NCBI GenBank assembly: GCA_002342985.1
Contig: DDRC01000222.1
Coordinates: 877 to 17,521, forward strand
Direction of reading: 5' to 3'
DNA: 16,645 bases
From: Flavobacteriales bacterium UBA2426
Lineage (GTDB): Bacteria; Bacteroidota; Bacteroidia; Flavobacteriales_F; PHOS-HE28
Both the position numbers and the translations under genes were made by a program. Positions 7,335 to 15,800 of the stretch are shown here, in pieces. The notes beneath the pieces were generated by a model, which saw only the letters and a program-made list of their open reading frames with translations, was not told the origin of the DNA and ran no database searches. Position 1 is the stretch's first letter. Each line of letters starts with the position of its first letter.

Positions 7335-8234
7335 ATGCGCATCCTCATCACCGGCTCGAACGGGCTGCTCGGCCAGAAGCTCGTAGCGGCGCTCCGCAAC
7401 GACCCCGGAACGGAACTCATCGCCACGAGCCGCGGTGCCGACCGGACGCCCGTACCGCTCGGCGACCGCTACCGGGCGATGGACATCACCGTCCGCGCCG
7501 AAGTGGACCGCGTCTTCGACGCCGTTCGTCCAGAGGCGGTGATCCATGCTGCAGCCATGACGAACGTGGATGCGTGCGAGACCGATCCTGAGGCGTGCCG
7601 CCTGCAGAACGTGACCGCCACGCAGCACCTGGTGGATGCGGCGAAGCGCCACGGCAGCCATTTCATCTTCCTGAGCACCGACTTCATCTTCGATGGCCTC
7701 GATGGGCCGTACCGCGAGGAGGACGCGGCCGCTCCGCTGAGCGTCTACGGGCACAGCAAACTCGAGGGCGAGCGCATCGTGATGGGCGCGGGCCTTGCGA
7801 AGTGGGCCATTGCGCGCACCATCATCGTCTTCGGCGTGGCGCCCGGCCTGAGCCGGGGCAATGTGGTGCTCTGGGCCAAGGGCGCGCTTGAGAAGGGCCA
7901 GCCGATCAAGGTGGTGGACGATCAATGGCGCATGCCCACACTGGCCGAGGACCTGGCCGATGGCTGCATCCGCATCGCCAAGCGCGGCGCCACCGGCATC
8001 TACAACCTGAGCGGTCCGGATGGCATGAGCATACTTGAGCTCGTTACGCGGGTAGGCCGCTTCTTCAACCTGGACACCTCTTTGGTGACACCGGTGAAGA
8101 GCGATGCGCTGGGCCAGCCCGCCAAGCGGCCTCCACGAACGGGCTTCGTGCTCGACAAGGCGCGCCGCGACCTCGGCTACGCACCGCACGGATTCGAGGA
8201 TGGCCTGGCGGTGGTGCGCGACCAGCTGAAGTGA
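7335..8234 (+). CDS. RmlD-like NAD(P)-dependent sugar-nucleotide reductase (extended SDR)
   Basis: This 299-residue cytoplasmic protein has the extended short-chain dehydrogenase fold. The N-terminal Rossmann motif GSNGLLG (residues 7-13) binds NAD(P). HAAAMTNVDACE and FLSTDFIFDG are characteristic of the RmlD branch, and the catalytic pair is Tyr138-xxx-Lys142 in YGHSK. The C-terminal part (GIYNLSGPDGMS to the end) fits the RmlD substrate-binding domain. RmlD reduces dTDP-4-dehydro-rhamnose to dTDP-rhamnose. The other rml genes are absent, and close relatives act on other nucleotide sugars or related substrates, so the exact substrate is uncertain. A 34-nt gap holding the -7-like box separates it from ispF, so it probably starts its own transcript. 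No ribosome binding site is visible, consistent with a very short leader. Confidence 0.85.
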   Translation: MRILITGSNGLLGQKLVAALRNDPGTELIATSRGADRTPVPLGDRYRAMDITVRAEVDRVFDAVRPEAVIHAAAMTNVDACETDPEACRLQNVTATQHLVDAAKRHGSHFIFLSTDFIFDGLDGPYREEDAAAPLSVYGHSKLEGERIVMGAGLAKWAIARTIIVFGVAPGLSRGNVVLWAKGALEKGQPIKVVDDQWRMPTLAEDLADGCIRIAKRGATGIYNLSGPDGMSILELVTRVGRFFNLDTSLVTPVKSDALGQPAKRPPRTGFVLDKARRDLGYAPHGFEDGLAVVRDQLK

Positions 8235-8247
8235 CGCCGGCTACGGC

Positions 8248-8277
8248 TTGCTTCTTCTCAGGGCGCGGCTATCTTGG
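8248..8277 (+). promoter_or_regulatory. Candidate Bacteroidota promoter for the transporter operon
   Basis: TTG (8248-8250) and TATCTTGG (8270-8277) lie 19 nt apart, close to the expected -33 and -7 arrangement, with one mismatch to TAnnTTTG. Transcription would start near 8282-8285, about 10 nt before the ATG at 8295. This is the best-formed promoter candidate in the window. Confidence 0.5.
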
Positions 8278-8294
8278 CCAGCCTATCCCAACCG

Positions 8295-9971
8295 ATGGCG
8301 GCACAACAGAAGGAATCCTGGGGAACCCGCGTGGGCCTCATCCTGGCCATGGCGGGCAACGCCGTGGGCCTTGGCAACTTCCTGCGCTTCCCCGTGCAGG
8401 CGGTGAACAACGGGGGCGGCGCCTTCATCATCCCCTATCTGGTGTGCTTCCTGCTCATGGGCATCCCGCTGCTGTGGATCGAATGGAGCATGGGGCGCTT
8501 CGGCGGGAAGCACCGCAACCACAGCACGCCGTTCATCCTCGATACGATGACGAAGCGGGCCTTCTGGAAATACTTCGGTGTGTTCGGCATCTTCACCAAC
8601 ATCGCCGTGGCGGCCTATTACTGCTACATCGAGAGCTGGACCATGAGCTACGTGTGGCACAGCATCGCCGGCACCTTCAATGGCCTGAGCCAGGCCCAGG
8701 TGGCGCAGTTCTTCACCGATTACGTGGACATCGGGATCACGCACTCGGGCATCCCCTACGAGGCGGTGGTCTTCTACGTGCTCTGCCTGCTGCTCAACAC
8801 GTGGATCCTCTCGCGCGGGCTAGCCGGCGTTGAGCGGGCGGCCAAGATCGGCATGCCCCTGCTCATCCTTTTCGGGGTCTTCCTGGCGCTGCGCGGCGTC
8901 ACCCTGGGCACCAGCGGCGCCTCGGCGGAGGTGCCCGATGCCAGTGCCTGGGATGGCCTCAATTTCCTGTGGACGCCGCAGTTCAGCAGCCTGAGCGACC
9001 CGAAGGTGTGGCTGGCGGCCGCGGGGCAGATCTTCTTCACGCTCAGCGTGGGCATGGGCACCATCCATTGCTACGCCGCCTACGTGAAGAGCAAGGACGA
9101 CATCGCGCTGAATGCGGTGAGCGCAGGCTTCATGAACGAGTTCGTGGAAGTGGTGCTGGGCAGCCTCATCGTCATCCCCATTGCGGCCGGCTACCTGGGC
9201 CTCGACTGGGTGAAGGAGAACGCGGGCTTCGGCATGGCCTTCCAGACCATGCCCTTCCTCTTCGAGAAATGGGGGCCCTTCCTGAGCATGGCGGCAGGCG
9301 TCATGTGGTTCGGCCTGCTCTTCTTCGCCGGCATCACCTCCTCACTGGCCATGGGCACGCCCTGGATGGGCTTCATGCGCGATGAGTTCGGCTGGGGCCG
9401 TACGAAGGGCGCGTGGAGCTTCGGCCTCATCGTGCTGCTGCTCGGGCTGCCCACGGTGCTGTTCTTCCAGGAGGGCGTCTTCGGCGAGTACGACTATTGG
9501 GCCGGCACGGTGAGCCTGGTGGTGTTCGCGCTGGCGGAGACGGTGCTCTTCGCCTGGGTGTTCGGCATGGACCGGGGCTGGAAGGAACTGATGTCGGGGT
9601 CCGACCTGAAGGTGCCCCCGTTCTACCGCTTCATCATCAAATACATCACCCCCGCCATGCTGCTGGTGGTGTTCCTGGCGTCGGTGTTCACCCCGGCCGG
9701 CAACGAATGGTCAGCAGCCCTCAGCAGCCTCTTCAGCGGCAACGGCTGGCCGCTCGACAACGGGTCCATCATCAAGACCATCGCCAACTCGGGATTGCAC
9801 GAGCAGCTGGCCGCAGCCACCGATGCCGGCGAGATCCAGCGGCTGAACGACCGGCTCTTCTACACCAACCTGGCACGCGTGATGCTCCTGCTCACCTTCA
9901 CCGGGCTGGCCGTGCTCGTCTACGTGGCCAGCCTGCGCCGCCTCCGAACCGCCAAATACGCCCGTGCATGA
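8295..9971 (+). CDS. Sodium-dependent amino-acid transporter of the NSS (LeuT-like) family
   Basis: This 558-residue inner-membrane protein has about 12 hydrophobic segments. TM1 carries RVGLILAMAGNAVGLGNFLR and then NNGGGAF, very like LeuT, including the unwound Na+/substrate-binding part. TM6 has FFTLSVGMGTIHCYAAY, and TM8 has GITSSLAMG with Thr348 and Ser349 matching the Na2-site pair. TM7 has Asn281 and Glu285 (NEFVE), matching LeuT Asn286 and Glu290; that glutamate makes LeuT chloride-independent, so the same is inferred here. The family takes up amino acids with Na+; the substrate is not certain. An in-frame TTG at 8274 lies inside the promoter box, so ATG at 8295 is the chosen start. 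Its stop overlaps the small gene that follows (ATGA), which suggests a MetP-MetS-type two-subunit transporter, probably for methionine, alanine or similar amino acids. Confidence 0.92.
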   Translation: MAAQQKESWGTRVGLILAMAGNAVGLGNFLRFPVQAVNNGGGAFIIPYLVCFLLMGIPLLWIEWSMGRFGGKHRNHSTPFILDTMTKRAFWKYFGVFGIFTNIAVAAYYCYIESWTMSYVWHSIAGTFNGLSQAQVAQFFTDYVDIGITHSGIPYEAVVFYVLCLLLNTWILSRGLAGVERAAKIGMPLLILFGVFLALRGVTLGTSGASAEVPDASAWDGLNFLWTPQFSSLSDPKVWLAAAGQIFFTLSVGMGTIHCYAAYVKSKDDIALNAVSAGFMNEFVEVVLGSLIVIPIAAGYLGLDWVKENAGFGMAFQTMPFLFEKWGPFLSMAAGVMWFGLLFFAGITSSLAMGTPWMGFMRDEFGWGRTKGAWSFGLIVLLLGLPTVLFFQEGVFGEYDYWAGTVSLVVFALAETVLFAWVFGMDRGWKELMSGSDLKVPPFYRFIIKYITPAMLLVVFLASVFTPAGNEWSAALSSLFSGNGWPLDNGSIIKTIANSGLHEQLAAATDAGEIQRLNDRLFYTNLARVMLLLTFTGLAVLVYVASLRRLRTAKYARA

Positions 9972-10111
9972 ACAGCGATGCACTCTTCCTCATGGTGGCG
10001 ACGCAGCTCACGGTGATCGCCATCACCGGCTATTTCTTCGTGCGCGTGCTGATGACGCCGCCCAAGAAGGAGCCGGACAGCTATTCGGAGAACGACGAGG
10101 CGGACCGCTAG
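9968..10111 (+). CDS. MetS-like small subunit of the NSS transporter (47 residues)
   Basis: A small gene of 47 residues starts with ATG at 9968, overlapping the transporter stop at 9969-9971 (ATGA). The protein has one hydrophobic span at about residues 5-28 (ALFLMVATQLTVIAITGYFF) followed by a short charged tail (PPKKEPDSYSENDEADR). Size, single span, charged cytoplasm-like tail and position fit the MetS family of NSS small subunits, known from the Corynebacterium MetP-MetS methionine/alanine transporter, where the small protein is needed for uptake. The start/stop overlap implies translational coupling, so the two subunits would be made together. The family call rests on these features rather than on a long conserved motif. 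The next gene begins 9 nt downstream. Confidence 0.75.
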   Translation: MNSDALFLMVATQLTVIAITGYFFVRVLMTPPKKEPDSYSENDEADR

Positions 10112-10120
10112 CCCATCGCC

Positions 10121-11143
10121 ATGGCACGCCCGCCCGAACGGCAGCGCGAGCGCAGCTCCTTCTCGCGCAGGCCACTGCGGGAGCAGTTGAAAAGCCTGTT
10201 CCTGCTGCACACGGCAGAGCGCCGGGGGAATGCGGCGCTGATCATCATCCTCCTGGCGGTCTGCGGCGCCTATGCGCATCAGCGCTGGTTCCATGAACCC
10301 GATACGCGCGCGCTCGATCCCATCCGGGCGCAGCTGGATGCCTGGCTGGCCGGACGGGATTCGGTGAGCGCACCGGCGGCGGAAGTCCCGGAACTGTTCC
10401 TGTTCGACCCGAACGAACTGGACCGCCCGGGGTGGCGTCGCCTGGGCCTGAGCGACCGCCAGATCGATGGCATCGAGCGCTGGCGCAGCAAGGGCGGCCG
10501 CTTCCGCACCAAGGCTGACCTTGGGCGCATGTACAGCCTGCGGCCGGCGCAGTTCGAGCAGCTCCGCCCATACATCGACCTGCCCGACAGCCTTCCCCGG
10601 AAGGGACGCGCAGGGAACGGAGCGCAGGAGCGCGCACCAGTGGGCGCAGGGAGCACCGACCAGGAGCCACGGGCAGCGGCCATCGGGCCTGAAGGGACAG
10701 CCCTGCGGGACCTTCGCCCGGAAAGAGGCGGCCTGCGCCGAAAGCTGGAGGTGAATTCAGCTGACACCGCTGCACTCATCGCGTTGCCCGGCATCGGACC
10801 CGCATTCGCGCGCGGCATCGTCAAGTACCGGGAGCGGCTCGGCGGCTACCACTCGCTCGACCAGCTCGCAGAGGTCTATGTGCTCAAGGACAAGCCCGAT
10901 GCCGTGCTCCGGCTGAAGGAGCTCCTGGTGGCCGACACGCTGATGATCCGGCGCATACCGCTCAATTCCTGCACCGTGGAGGAACTCGCCGCCCATCCCT
11001 ACGTGACCTGGAAGCTCGCCAAGCCGATCGTGGCCTACCGCCAGCACCACGGGCCCTTCAGGAACGTGGACGGCCTGCGCGCCATTCCCCTGATCGACGA
11101 GGCCCTCTGCCGTAAACTTGCGCCCTACCTGACGCTGGAGTGA
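10121..11143 (+). CDS. Membrane-anchored ComEA-like helix-hairpin-helix protein
   Basis: This 340-residue protein has a basic N-terminus, one transmembrane segment at about residues 38-53 (AALIIILLAVCGAYAH), and three helix-hairpin-helix units. These span about residues 94-152 (FDPNELDRPGWRRLGLS onward), 209-270 (LEVNSADTAALIALPGIGPA onward) and 279-340 (IPLNSCTVEELAAHPYV onward). A Gly/Arg/Glu/Pro-rich linker of low complexity lies between the first two, around residues 160-208. The middle unit has the best GIGPAFARGIVKYRE core, the type that binds the DNA backbone; the first and last are more divergent. ComEA uses such units to capture DNA outside the inner membrane during uptake; proteins of this layout are common in Bacteroidota, but their role is not established. 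No other competence gene is nearby. It starts 9 nt after the MetS-like gene and its TGA overlaps the apt GTG start. Confidence 0.8.
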   Translation: MARPPERQRERSSFSRRPLREQLKSLFLLHTAERRGNAALIIILLAVCGAYAHQRWFHEPDTRALDPIRAQLDAWLAGRDSVSAPAAEVPELFLFDPNELDRPGWRRLGLSDRQIDGIERWRSKGGRFRTKADLGRMYSLRPAQFEQLRPYIDLPDSLPRKGRAGNGAQERAPVGAGSTDQEPRAAAIGPEGTALRDLRPERGGLRRKLEVNSADTAALIALPGIGPAFARGIVKYRERLGGYHSLDQLAEVYVLKDKPDAVLRLKELLVADTLMIRRIPLNSCTVEELAAHPYVTWKLAKPIVAYRQHHGPFRNVDGLRAIPLIDEALCRKLAPYLTLE

Positions 11144-11673
11144 CCCCGCTGCGCAATCAATTGGAAGCCGCCATCCGTGCGGTACCCGATTTCCCCAAGC
11201 CGGGCATCCTGTTCCGTGACATCACGCCGGTGCTGGAGAACCCGCTGCTCTGCAAGGCGGTCACCGAGGGCTTCCGCGAGCAGCTGATCGACACGCCCAT
11301 CGATGCCATCGCAGGCATCGAGAGCCGGGGCTTCCTCTTCGGCATGCCGCTCGCGCTTGCGCTGGGCGTCCCCTTCCTCACGGTGCGGAAGAAGGGCAAG
11401 CTGCCGTGGAAGACCGTGAGCCACAAGTACGACCTGGAGTACGGCAGCGCCGAGGTGGAGATGCACGTGGGCAGCGTCCGCCCCGGCATGCGCGTGCTGG
11501 TGCACGACGACCTGCTCGCGACCGGCGGCACCGCTGCCGCCGCCGCTGAGCTGGTGCGCATGCAGGGGGGCAGCGTGGCGGGCTTCTCCTTCCTGATCGA
11601 ACTGTCCTTCCTCAACGGGCTCCGGAAGCTCGAACCTTACAACGCCAAGGTGGTTACCTTGATGACCTACTGA
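11140..11673 (+). CDS. apt: Adenine phosphoribosyltransferase
   Basis: This 177-residue cytoplasmic enzyme makes AMP from adenine and PRPP in purine salvage. The N-terminal [18 protein letters not shown] is the Apt signature. The PRPP-binding loop is [14 protein letters not shown], with acidic pair Asp123-Asp124 and Thr128-Gly-Gly-Thr131. [12 protein letters not shown] and the [13 protein letters not shown] region are also typical. Length matches the family (about 170-180). The start is GTG at 11140, overlapping the stop of the helix-hairpin-helix gene (GTGA), so translational coupling is likely. No nearby in-frame ATG gives a complete N-terminus. The acyl-CoA dehydrogenase gene begins 4 nt after its stop. 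Confidence 0.96.
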   Translation: MTPLRNQLEAAIRAVPDFPKPGILFRDITPVLENPLLCKAVTEGFREQLIDTPIDAIAGIESRGFLFGMPLALALGVPFLTVRKKGKLPWKTVSHKYDLEYGSAEVEMHVGSVRPGMRVLVHDDLLATGGTAAAAAELVRMQGGSVAGFSFLIELSFLNGLRKLEPYNAKVVTLMTY

Positions 11674-11677
11674 CCCC

Positions 11678-12823
11678 ATGGAATTCGCAACGACCGAGAG
11701 CCAATCGATGATCGCGCAGGCCGTGCGCGATCTCTGCGAGCGCGAACTGCGGCCCCACGTGATGGCGTGGGACGAGGCGCAGCACATGCCCATCAGCCTG
11801 TTCAAGGAGCACTTCGGCCCGGCCGGGATGCTGGGCGTGCTGGTGCCCGAAGCCTACGGCGGCGCCGGACTGGGCTATTTCGAGTACATCGCCACCATCG
11901 TGGAGACGGCCCGCATCTGCGGGAGCGTAGGCCTGAGCGTGGCCGCGCACAACAGCCTCTGCACGGGCCACATCCTGGCATTCGGCAACGAGGAGCAGAA
12001 GCGCAAGTGGCTGCCCAAGCTGGCCACCGGCCAGTGGCTAGGCGGATGGGCGCTCACCGAGCCCAACACGGGCAGCGATGCCATGCGCATGAAGTGCACG
12101 GCGCGCAAGGAAGGGAGCGAATGGGTGCTGAACGGCACCAAGTGCTGGATCACGCACGGCATCAGCAGCGACGTCGTCGTCGCCATCGTGCGCACGGGCG
12201 ACCTGCTCGACAGCAAGGGCATGACCGCCTTCGTCATCGAGCGCGGCACGCCGGGGCTGAAGGCGGGCAAGAAGGAGAACAAGCTGGGCATGCGCGCCAG
12301 CGAGACGGCCGAGGTGATCTTCGAGGAGTGCCGCGTGCCGGAAGAGAACATCCTGGGCAGCGTGGGCGAAGGCTTCCAGCAGGCCATGAAGATCCTCGAC
12401 GGCGGGCGCATCAGCATCGCCGCGCTCAGCCTGGGCATCGCCAAGGGCGCCTACGACGCCAGCGTGAAATACGCCAAGGAGCGCGAGCAATTCGGCCAGC
12501 CCATCGCCAACTTCCAGGCCATCGCCTTCAAGCTGGCGGACATGGCCACGCGGATCGAAGCCGCTGAACTGCTCACCCTGCAGGCTGCGGACCTGAAGAA
12601 CCGCGGCAGGAAGATGACCAAGGAGAGCGCCATGGCCAAGTACTACGCCAGCGAGGTGGCGGTGTGGGCCAGCAACGAAGCGGTGCAGATCTTCGGCGGG
12701 TACGGCTACACCAAGGACTTCCCCGTGGAGAAGTTCTACCGCGACAGCAAGCTGTGCACCATCGGCGAGGGGACCAGCGAGATCCAGAAGCTCGTGATCA
12801 GCCGGAACGTGCTCAAGGGCTGA
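11678..12823 (+). CDS. Acyl-CoA dehydrogenase (short-chain type)
   Basis: This 381-residue flavoprotein has the normal length. It oxidises an acyl-CoA to the trans-2-enoyl-CoA in fatty-acid or branched-chain amino-acid breakdown and passes electrons to electron-transfer flavoprotein. FAD-site motifs [15 protein letters not shown] and [13 protein letters not shown] are present, followed by the C-terminal signatures [20 protein letters not shown] and [15 protein letters not shown]. The catalytic glutamate is Glu364 in IGEGTSEIQ, placed as in the short- and medium-chain enzymes. The sequence looks like the butyryl-CoA/short-chain group, but chain length or branched substrate cannot be fixed. ATG at 11678 lies 4 nt after the apt stop. 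There are no etfAB or other beta-oxidation genes in the window. Confidence 0.94.
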   Translation: MEFATTESQSMIAQAVRDLCERELRPHVMAWDEAQHMPISLFKEHFGPAGMLGVLVPEAYGGAGLGYFEYIATIVETARICGSVGLSVAAHNSLCTGHILAFGNEEQKRKWLPKLATGQWLGGWALTEPNTGSDAMRMKCTARKEGSEWVLNGTKCWITHGISSDVVVAIVRTGDLLDSKGMTAFVIERGTPGLKAGKKENKLGMRASETAEVIFEECRVPEENILGSVGEGFQQAMKILDGGRISIAALSLGIAKGAYDASVKYAKEREQFGQPIANFQAIAFKLADMATRIEAAELLTLQAADLKNRGRKMTKESAMAKYYASEVAVWASNEAVQIFGGYGYTKDFPVEKFYRDSKLCTIGEGTSEIQKLVISRNVLKG

Positions 12824-12837
12824 CCGCACCCACCGCC

Positions 12838-15800
12838 ATGCGCCCTATCCGGAGCCGCGGCCTGATCCGGCGCCTGCGGAACGCTTCTGCGGCGGCGGTG
12901 GCGATTCCCCTCCCAGCGATCGCCCAGGACTACTTCCAGCAGCGCGTCGACTACGTGATCGAGGCCCGGCTCGACGATGAGCGGCATGTGCTGCATGCGC
13001 ACGAGACCTTCGTGTACACGAACCGTGCGCCGGTGGCGCTCGACACCCTCTGGATCCACCTGTGGCCCAACGCCTACCGCGACCGCAGCACCGCGCTCTG
13101 CCAGCAGCTCGACCGCCTCGGCGACCTCTCCCTGCATTTCGCGGAAGCCGGGGATCGCGGATGGATCGACAGCCTGGATTTCCGGGTCGGCGACACGCCC
13201 GTGGCGTGGGGGCTCCATCCCCGCCATGCCGATATCGGCTGGATCGTGCTGCCGATGCCGCTGCAGACCGGGTCGACCGTAACCGTCAGCACCCCGTTCC
13301 GCGTGAAGATCCCGGACAGCCGGTTCTCGCGCCTGGGCCACACCGGCCAGGCCTATCACCTCACGCAGTGGTATCCGAAGCCGGCCGTGTACGACCGCGA
13401 CGGGTGGCACGCCATGCCCTACCTCACCCAAGGGGAGTTCTACGGCGAGTTCGGCAGCTACGATGTCACCATCACCCTGCCGGACAATTATGTGGTAGGC
13501 GCCACGGGATCGCTGCAGACCGCTGAAGAGCGCGACCGGATGGACCGCATGGCCTCCCCGGATTGGCAGTACCCGGAACCCATCCTGGATCCCCGCACCG
13601 GCAAGCCGCAGCTCAACCGGTTCCCGGCCTCCTCCGCGCAGATGAAGACCCTGCGCTACGTGCAGGACGATGTGCACGATTTCGCCTGGTTCGCCGACAA
13701 GCGCTTCATCGTGCGCAAGGGCAGCGTAGCGCTGCCCCGCAGCGGCCGCACCGTCACCACCTGGGCCCTCTTCACGCCCAAGAACGCGGTGGACTGGGCC
13801 GATGCCATCACCTACGTCAATGAGAGCGTGCGGCTCTACAGCCAATGGGTGGGCGATTACCCCTATGCTTCCTGCACCGCATTGGATGGCACCATCAGCG
13901 CGGGGGGCGGCATGGAATATCCCATGGTCACCATCATCGGCGAAGCGAGCGGGGCCGCCCTGGATGAGGTGATTGCGCACGAGGTGGGCCACAATTGGTT
14001 CTACGGGATACTCGGCAGCAATGAGCGCGACCACGCCTGGATGGATGAGGGGCTGAACAGCTTCCTCGAGCTCCGGTACATGCGGACACGCTACACCGGC
14101 CGGGAGTCCATCATCGCCGAGGGCATCCCCGGCTTCCTGCTGGGCGGGCGCAAAGTGGGCCAGCGCGAGGCGCTCGAGCTGGGCTATCGCCTGAATGCCC
14201 GTCGCAACCTGGACCAGCCGCTCTGCCTGCACAGCGACGCGTTCACCTCTTCGAACTACGGCACCGGCGTGTACATGAAGACGGCGCTGGCCTTCGACCA
14301 CCTGATGGCCTACCTCGGTGAGGAGGCCATGGACAAATGCCTGCTCGCCTACTTCGAGGAGTGGAAGTTCAAGCACCCGCGGCCGGAGGATCTGCGGAAG
14401 GTGTTCGAGCGGGAGAGCGGCAAGGACCTCGGATGGGTGTTCTTAGACCTGATTGCGTCAGATCGGAAATGGGATTTGAAAGGCGAGCTCGAGCGCGATG
14501 GGCAATCGTGGTCAGCAAGATCAACCGGGCATGCGATCCTTCCCATTCCGGTCTCCGGGTACAGTGGGGGCGACTCATTGGGAACCGTTTGGACAGAACC
14601 ATACGGATTACTCGATGCGACCGTGAAACTTCCTTGGCCAGATGTGGACCGCATCCGCATCGATGCCGGCAACCGCACCCTCGACATCGACCGCCGCAAC
14701 AACACCGTGCGCGCGCACGGCCTGTTCAGGCGCCGCGCCGCTCTCCGCTTCCGTCCGCTCTTCGGCCTTGAGCAGGACGATGCGCGAACCGTCTATTATG
14801 CGCCCGTGCCGGCCTGGAACGGGCACGATGGCTGGCAGGTCGGCGTGGTGGCGCACAACATGGGCTTTCCGCCCAAGCGCACCGAGTGGGTGCTGGCTCC
14901 GCTGCAGGCACTCGGCAGCGAGCGCATCGTGGGGGCGGCCCGCATCGAGCACCATTTCGACCGCATCCGGTCCAGCGTCCTCCAGAACATCCACCTCGGC
15001 CTCAGCCTGCGCTCGGCCAGCACCCTGCACGACCACCGTGCGTCCGCCTGGTACGAGAAGGTGGCAGCCAGCATCCGATTCGACCTGAGGCGCGATCCAC
15101 TGACGAAGCCCTGGAGCCATAGCATCGCCTTGCGCGGCGTGCGGCTCTACAGCGCCGCGGAGGTGGTCGGCACCGACGGTGCGCTATACGCCTATCGCAC
15201 CTGGGATGATTACCTGGAGCTGCGCCAAACCGCGACGGATACGCGCAAGCTGCACCCCACTGCGATCACCACCGCGCTCACCGCCGGGGAGGATTGGCTG
15301 CGCGGGAGCCTCGAGGCGGAGCAGGCCTTCGCCTACAACGCGCGCAACAAGCAGGTGCGGCTGCGCGCCTTCGCCGGCACCTTCCTCATCCAGCCCGAAG
15401 CCCTTGCTCCGCTCGAGGCCTGGCGCCTGAGCTGGGGGCCGCAGGACATGCTCTTCGACCACGCCTATTTCGAGCGCGGCGCCCGCGAACGCTTCTTCAG
15501 CCGGCAGTTCATCAAACAGCAGGGCGCCTTCAAGACGCCCATGCTCCAGGGCGGCAGCGGCAGCTGGCTGGTGGCCGTCAATGCCGAGATCGACTTCCCC
15601 TTCAAGTTCCCGCTCGCCGCCTTCGCCAGCGCAGGCTGGGCCCCGGTCACCACCGTCACGTCCGAAGGCCGCAGCGAAGGCACCGCCGGCTATGCGGAAG
15701 CCGGTATCGGCATGCCCCTGGTGAAGGACATGCTGGAGGTGTGGGTCCCGCTCTACGTCTCCGGCCGCATCGCGGATGAGGAGGCCTTCCTGCGCCGCGG

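Noticed and set aside
5088..8189. A 1033-codon open frame on the minus strand across the ends of porU, porV, ispF and the RmlD-like gene
   Set aside because: It is antisense to four well-supported genes, its product is Gly/Ala/Val/Glu/His-rich without recognisable domains, and long antisense frames are expected where high-GC codon choice avoids TTA, CTA and TCA on the sense strand.
8237..8248. Possible terminator hairpin (GCCG-GCTA-CGGC) after the RmlD-like gene
   Set aside because: The stem is only 4 bp and is not followed by a T-run; it also overlaps the upstream promoter element.
11113..11120. TAAACTTG as a -7 box for apt
   Set aside because: It lies within the coding end of the previous gene, has no TTG at the -33 position, and apt is already coupled by the GTGA overlap.
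12736..14376. A 546-codon minus-strand open frame across the dehydrogenase end and peptidase start
   Set aside because: It covers the conserved M1 zinc site on the other strand, crosses a gene boundary, and looks like a codon-phase shadow.
14443..14640. Atypical patch as an inserted mobile element or frameshift
   Set aside because: There are no terminal repeats, no target duplication that I can see, and the reading frame runs through unbroken on both sides.
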